This document shows positions 58,952 through 64,000 of a stretch of 64,000 nucleotides of DNA, one piece after another. A program made the translations under genes and the position numbers. The stretch comes from Bugulina stolonifera (Eukaryota > Bryozoa > Gymnolaemata > Cheilostomatida > Bugulidae). The DNA lies in NCBI GenBank assembly GCA_935421135.1, contig OW285187.1:7440001-7504000 (forward strand), given 5' to 3'. Below the pieces are notes generated by a model that saw only the letters and a program-made list of their open reading frames with translations, searched no databases and was not told the DNA's origin. The first letter of the stretch is position 1, and each line of letters starts with the position of its first letter.

Positions 58952-61900
58952 ATGGCGGGTGGAGCCATAACTGCTCACTCTATAGCTTTACCAAACTACA
59001 CTGTTGAGGACACAGATGAGATCTACGAAAACGCACTCCCACCCTTCAGTGAGTACTACATTAATTTGTAACGTTGGCACTAAATATATTGAGTGCCTAT
59101 ACTGCTTAGTGGTGGAGAAAATTTTTTTGCTAGAAGATCTCATTGATTTGGAAAAAGAATATTGCAGACACAGGCCACAATATAGTAAAATGAAGGCTAC
59201 ACATAACTGACCTGTATGTTGATATAATTCATAATCTCGTATATGTTGATGTGTGTCAATAGTGCCAAATGTGACCCAAATAAAATGTTACTTTATAAAA
59301 GTTTTTCCTGTTGTTTAAAACAATTACTGTAAGGCATGAATCAACCATGATAGGTGTAGACCAAATGTATTGCTTATTCATTAATCTTCAGAGGTGGATA
59401 CTGAAATAGGATGTGTTTGGTACAACCCTATATAAGTGGGGATTTAGTAGTATCATATATGTTTAGTGTTGACTGATAATAATATGCAATTTGTGCAAAT
59501 GCTTCAATGATTAATAGTGACAGTTATTCCATATACGTCATGACAGTTGCACGTAGCCATGATAACAAATCTAGTATTTAATCATGTTCATCGAAGTACT
59601 CTGCCACTCCATTGCTGTTATTGTTGCCAACTGAACACTCGTGTTTAAGGAAAGTATTCAGCAGCCAGTGTGGAAGAAGATCTGAGCCCTGTCTGTCACA
59701 GCATTGAAGACTTGGTTGATTGGAGTGGGGTAGACGCAGTCAGTCTCTCTCCAAGAGTGTCGTTGATATTAACAAAGGTAAGGAATTCTTGGTTTGGTTT
59801 CTACTGAACTTTGGCTAAGGGACGATAGAAGAGTACGAGAGTTATTATTATCTGGTGAAGTTCAACTCTTGACTGGCACATGCTGGCATTCACAGTGTAG
59901 TTAATCCGGGTAATGCAGATTAATGGTTGTTTACTAGTAGATTAGTTGTGGCTCTACTAATATTTATAGAATCCATTGTACGAGAACTCAGACGCCATCT
60001 ATGAGGTGATGGATGACGAAGACAAATACATTAATGTCTGCCAACTGCGATCACATCCACCACCAGTTCCTAGGAGGGCCGTAGGTTCTCGAGGTTCGTC
60101 TTCTAGCACAGGCGAAGAAATGGTTCCAATCCCAGCTCCCCGAGCTCACAGGAAGTTGACACGCACTGCTAATGTAGAAATAGTTTCTTCTCAGGATGTT
60201 GTTGACAATTCATCTGCGGTCGTCTCTGATAACAAGTCCTGCCCACTGTGTTTGATAGACGATAGTACAGATGAGACATATCTGTGTATGCACTTGAGCA
60301 GATTAACCGATACAGAAATAAATCACAACAATATTAAAGCCTCGCAACCATCCTCAAAAACAAACTCACTCAGCTCAAGTTCGTCACATAGTGCTCCCCC
60401 TACTCCACCGCGAAGAGTGTCTGGAGATAATTCTAAAGACTCACCAAAAATTTTTAAAACTTTTAACCATTCCAGCAAAGGGACTATTAATTCCATGTTA
60501 GCTAACTCAACTCATATATTATGCACACTCGGACAATCAATGTGTAAAGTGGATTCAGACTCCTATCCAGTATGTAACTTGAGGGGCAGCGGCTCTCTCA
60601 GCACACAGGACTCTTCTTCTGTTGACAGTTTAGACATCACAATATCACCCAGAGAGCGGCATGGTAAACCAAGAGGTAGGGATATCAAGACTGTGAAGCC
60701 ATGGAATGACGCACTGAAAGCTCTTGGTAGGTTGAACATGAATTATTGTCTATTTATAAGTTGACGTTATAGTCAGCGTTATTATGTCAAAGCATTACAA
60801 TGACGTTGAGCAGTATGTCATTTTCTACATGAGTAAATAACATTCACGGTACGTTGCTGCTGAGAGAGTTGCAGCCATACTTCTCCCATCAGCCAATGGT
60901 GGAGTTACATCAGAGAGCTAAGTTTCTCTAGAGAAGAAACACTTATTGACAGTCTAACTTGCATAATATATTGCAGTTACTGTACTAGCAGTTCACCTGT
61001 CGATCTCCTATCTTATTATACAAATATAATGTACATGTACATTGAACATGCTTGCCTATACAATCATATAGTTGTAGACCTATTAATAATAGACCATTAC
61101 TTGACAAGGGATATTTGGCTGCTTATCAGTGCATTATTTCTATTCATTCTTTGTAAATGGTTCATAAAATATATTGAATATTAATTTGATCATTGAGCAT
61201 ACAATTCTTGTATAACATTTCAGACTTTCATTTTATTGAATTAGGTTGCTTCAAATTAATACATTTTGATAATATCTATTTTAGGTGAGATAGTGAATAA
61301 AGGAGAGGATCCAAATGTCAGATACAACATGGGAGAACAAGTCAGTGAAGGGTGTGTACTTGTATTATGTGTTCATGTATATAACTTCTAGCTGTAGGAT
61401 TTTACCCTACCCCAGATAGGCGGTTACCTGTCAGCCAGGAAAGATTGTCAGTTTGGACCATTTGGTTCTGTCCTCATAGAGTCTGTAATTTTCAGCTGTA
61501 ATCAAGTCTATTCATTTACATATTGAAACCACCAAGATCTTTCTATCTACCAAAACTAACTACAAAAATCTGTTTCATGCAAAAATACTGTTTTGACCCA
61601 TAAGAATGACTCATTCGATTGGACTACTCTGACTTTTGAGGGGTACTTCAAGGACTGGGTTAGATTCATTGACTCTGTTCACTTTTCTAGGAACAGCTCC
61701 AAGTTTGCTATCAATAATACTTATAATATAATTCTAATGTTATCTAGATTTCAGTGATAGAGTGTACAATTGTGTAATACTGCACCTTATAAGAGCCTAC
61801 TTCTCACACAAGAATTACTTCTTGGTGTGGCCTGTTTATTATTTTCTCATTTTCAATCAGTGACACTACGTGTATAATAGACACAGTATACTGTAATTGA

Positions 61901-63799
61901 GTTACCAACTGGCATTTTAATCTCTAAACTCTCTCTCTTTCATCTCTGTTTGAAATGAAACACACCATCCCTTGCCTAGTCTCTATGTATTGTGATGATA
62001 CAGATAGCACATACCTATCTCAATGAACCGTAAACGATATTTTGATGTCCCACCCTGTATTCACATTCCCATTCCCATTCCCATTCCCTGCAAATTGCAG
62101 TAGAATTTCAGCCATCTGAAATCTCTATTTTGCTCAATGCAGTTCACATCAAAAATGTCATAGCCGAGCTATACAACACATTCCCATTAGCATTTCAAGC
62201 ATTTCAGCCTATTTTAATCAATGCAGTTCGCATGAAAATTGTAATAACCAGCTATATAGGATATACAACACATTGTGAATGTGGTTGCAGAGCCTCAGGA
62301 GTTGTCCATATTGCAAGGGATAACGTGACCGATAAAGTGGTGGCCATCAAGTTGATAGACATAGACAAGCAGATGAAACTAGGACTAATAGTGAAAGAAC
62401 TAAAGGCATTGACTCTCCTCAAACATAGCAATGTTGTGGACTACAAAGCCAGCTACCTGGTAGACAGGATGCTCTGGATTGTTACTGAATATTTAGATGG
62501 TGAGTTCACTCATACACACAGCATCCACAGTACAGTATCCGCAGTACAGTATCCGCAGTACAGTATCCGCAGTACAGTATCCGCAGTACAGTATCCGCAG
62601 TACAGTATCCGCAGTACAGTATCCGCAGTACAGTGTCCGCAGTACAGTGTCCTCAGTGCAGTGTCCGCAGTACAGTGTCCGCAGCGCAGTGTCCGCAGCG
62701 CAGTGTCCGCAGCGCAGTGTCCGCAGCGCAGTGTCCGCAGCGCAGTGTCCGCAGCGCAGTGTCCGCAGCGCAGTGTCCGCAGCGCAGTGTCCGCAGCGCA
62801 GTGTCCGCAGCGCAGTGTCCGCAGCGCAGTGTCCGCAGCGCAGTGTCCGCAGCGCAGTGTCCGCAGCGCAGTGTCCGCAGCGCAGTGTCCGCAGCGCAGT
62901 GTCCACAGTACAGTATCCACAGTACAGTATCCACAGTACAGTATTCACAGTACAGTATCCATATACTTCAGTTTCAGCTCCTTATCATGAGTATAGTTTG
63001 GAATGTTCCTTCGTGTAATTATGGGTGTGAGGCTATTGTCTGAGCAGTGTGGAAGCTGAAAAGACCAGGAAAAAATTGTTACTAAAGGAGCTGTCAGCTA
63101 AGCCTAACTAACTTCCGGAGAATAGTTTGATATGTTTCAAAGCTCAAAACAAACACAGCTGGAAAGTCCTTGAGGCCGACAGTGAATTGCAACATGACCT
63201 ATTGAGACTTTTTGTCCGAGTCTTTTTGAAGCTGATATTTGAGGATGTACTTTTTTTAAAAAAAGGCTAAAGTACGCCAAATAAATAGTTGATAGTAGAG
63301 AAAATTATTTGCTGACTTGCAGTTGTAGTGAGAGGAGTCTAAACTACTTGTTGCATATTATATACATGTATATGTATGTGAACTTTTGTAGTTGGGTGTT
63401 TGACAAAGTTATGTACACATATGGTACTAGATGAATGCACTATCGCTACCATCACTAGGGAGGTATTACGGGGCCTCAGCTATCTTCATTCCTGCAGGGT
63501 TATCCATCGAGATATCAAGGTATGTTTTGTTCAGATATCTTACTGTTCTATGTAATCGCATGATGTCTAATGGTTATATTTGCAGTAGTTACTAGTAAAC
63601 CAATGTACACTAGTCATAGTGCATGTGGGCTAATGCTGTTCTGCCATACTATTTTGTAGAGTGACAACGTTCTCGTAGGAGATGATGGGTCAGTCAAAAT
63701 AGCGGACTTTGGATTCTGTGCCCAGCTGCGTCATGATAAAGACATGAGAAATACACATGGCGGTACAGTTTATTGGATGAGCCCTGAGGTCGTCAAAGA
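58952..63799 (+). CDS. Divergent PAK-like kinase with YxN and proline-rich N-terminus, partial
   Basis: Seven exons in phase: 58952-59048, 59650-59777, 59970-60726, 61285-61351, 62291-62499, 63392-63519, 63660-63799; the gene continues past the right edge (508 codons seen). The N-terminal 327 residues hold three tyrosine motifs of YxN type (Y25-E-N, Y79-E-N, Y95-I-N), another at Y86, proline-rich PPPVPRR and PPTPPRR, and a CPLC...CMH cluster. No CRIB motif is visible. The kinase part is closest to [14 protein letters not shown] loop, VVAIK (K370), HRDIK then SDN, DFGFCAQ. Departures are DVGCLT for the usual GGSLT and GTVYWMSPE for GTPYWMAPE. Catalytic residues are kept, so it is probably active. 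YxN and PxxP motifs suggest docking of SH2/SH3 adaptors; this is inference. It is probably a duplicate of the neighbouring PAK. Confidence 0.82.
62137..62285 (+). repeat. Imperfect tandem duplication of about 80 bp in an intron
   Basis: A block starting CAATGCAGTTCACATCAAAA and including AGCTATACAACACATT is repeated about 80 bases on as CAATGCAGTTCGCATGAAAA with TATACAACACATT. It lies just before the acceptor of the kinase exon at 62291. Confidence 0.7.
62518..62962 (+). repeat. 14-bp minisatellite, about 32 copies, after a kinase exon
   Basis: Tandem 14-mers begin 19 bases after the donor of exon 62291-62499. Early and late units are CAGTACAGTATCCG/A, and the central block is the GC-richer CAGCGCAGTGTCCG. 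Because 14 is not a multiple of three and the unit lacks stops in all frames, long open frames run across it on both strands. None is a gene. Confidence 0.92.
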
Positions 63800-63975
63800 G
63801 TAAGTATGATGTTGCTTGTAACTTACATCTGTAATGGACAATGTAGGTCCTTGTTGGGTAACAACTACATGCATAAAAGACGCTAATACTTTTACGAGAC
63901 AAAAAAGTCTATAATAACATATGTATGTTTAAAAAGCTGCACAAATACTACATTTTATTGAAAATGTAGTTTTGA

Positions 63976-64000
63976 TTTGAAGTTGTCCTCTCTCTATTTA
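63976..64000 (+). repeat. Start of another GAAGTTGTCCTCTC element at the window edge
   Basis: TTGAAGTTGTCCTCTCTCT at the right edge matches the arm of the foldback at 53945-54048. Its partner arm would lie outside the window. Confidence 0.6.

Noticed and set aside
62518..62962. CRISPR-like array
   Set aside because: Units are head-to-tail with no spacers, and the DNA is eukaryotic.
62493..63043. Six long overlapping frames on both strands, 93-173 residues, repetitive ([15 protein letters not shown])
   Set aside because: They are all products of a stop-free 14-bp tandem repeat in an intron. The period explains the 14-residue protein repeat and the openness of every frame.

Overview
This is nuclear DNA from an animal. 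It is AT-rich, every gene is broken by GT-AG introns, and the protein families are animal housekeeping and signalling genes: drebrin-like/Abp1, a SKI-like nuclear protein, APIP, PUM3, hexokinase and two PAK-type kinases. The dense mix of small introns, ISL2EU, hAT and foldback repeats, and simple gene forms with single copies of normally duplicated domains, suggests an early-branching invertebrate. A sponge is my best guess, but the sequence does not prove it. All exon models below were built by hand from reading frames, splice sites and phase agreement; none has transcript support.

Layout, left to right. (1) <1-5192, minus: drebrin-like actin-binding adaptor. Its SH3 end lies off the left edge and its first exon is uncertain (candidate at 6604-6681). 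(2) 8476-23897, plus: a twelve-exon gene for a 1289-residue nuclear protein with SKI/SNO/DAC-like and SKI-SMAD4-binding-like modules. Its second intron carries an apparently intact 4.8-kb ISL2EU-type DNA transposon (10413-15217). The transposon has two convergent genes: a SAP-SWIM-YqaJ nuclease protein (plus) and a THAP-DDE transposase (minus). (3) 23898-28296: repeat-rich intergenic DNA with a 551-bp terminal-inverted-repeat element. (4) 28297-32633, plus: APIP of the methionine salvage pathway, with a 1156-bp hAT-like element bearing a perfect 8-bp target duplication in intron 2 and a tRNA-derived SINE in its last intron. (5) 33396-40004, minus: PUM3, convergent with APIP. (6) 41616-47740, plus: a single-domain hexokinase. 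(7) 49765-56855, plus: a group-I-like PAK with an N-terminal CRIB motif. (8) 58952->63799, plus: a divergent PAK-like kinase without a visible CRIB but with tyrosine YxN and proline-rich motifs; it runs off the right edge.

The host genes share no single pathway. The most striking local system is the two-gene ISL2EU element, which pairs a DDE transposase with a PD-(D/E)XK exonuclease-like partner that has its own DNA-binding SAP and SWIM modules. Other points of note are the fast-changing second PAK, 14-bp minisatellites in introns of both PAK genes, and several foldback repeat families that recur across the window.
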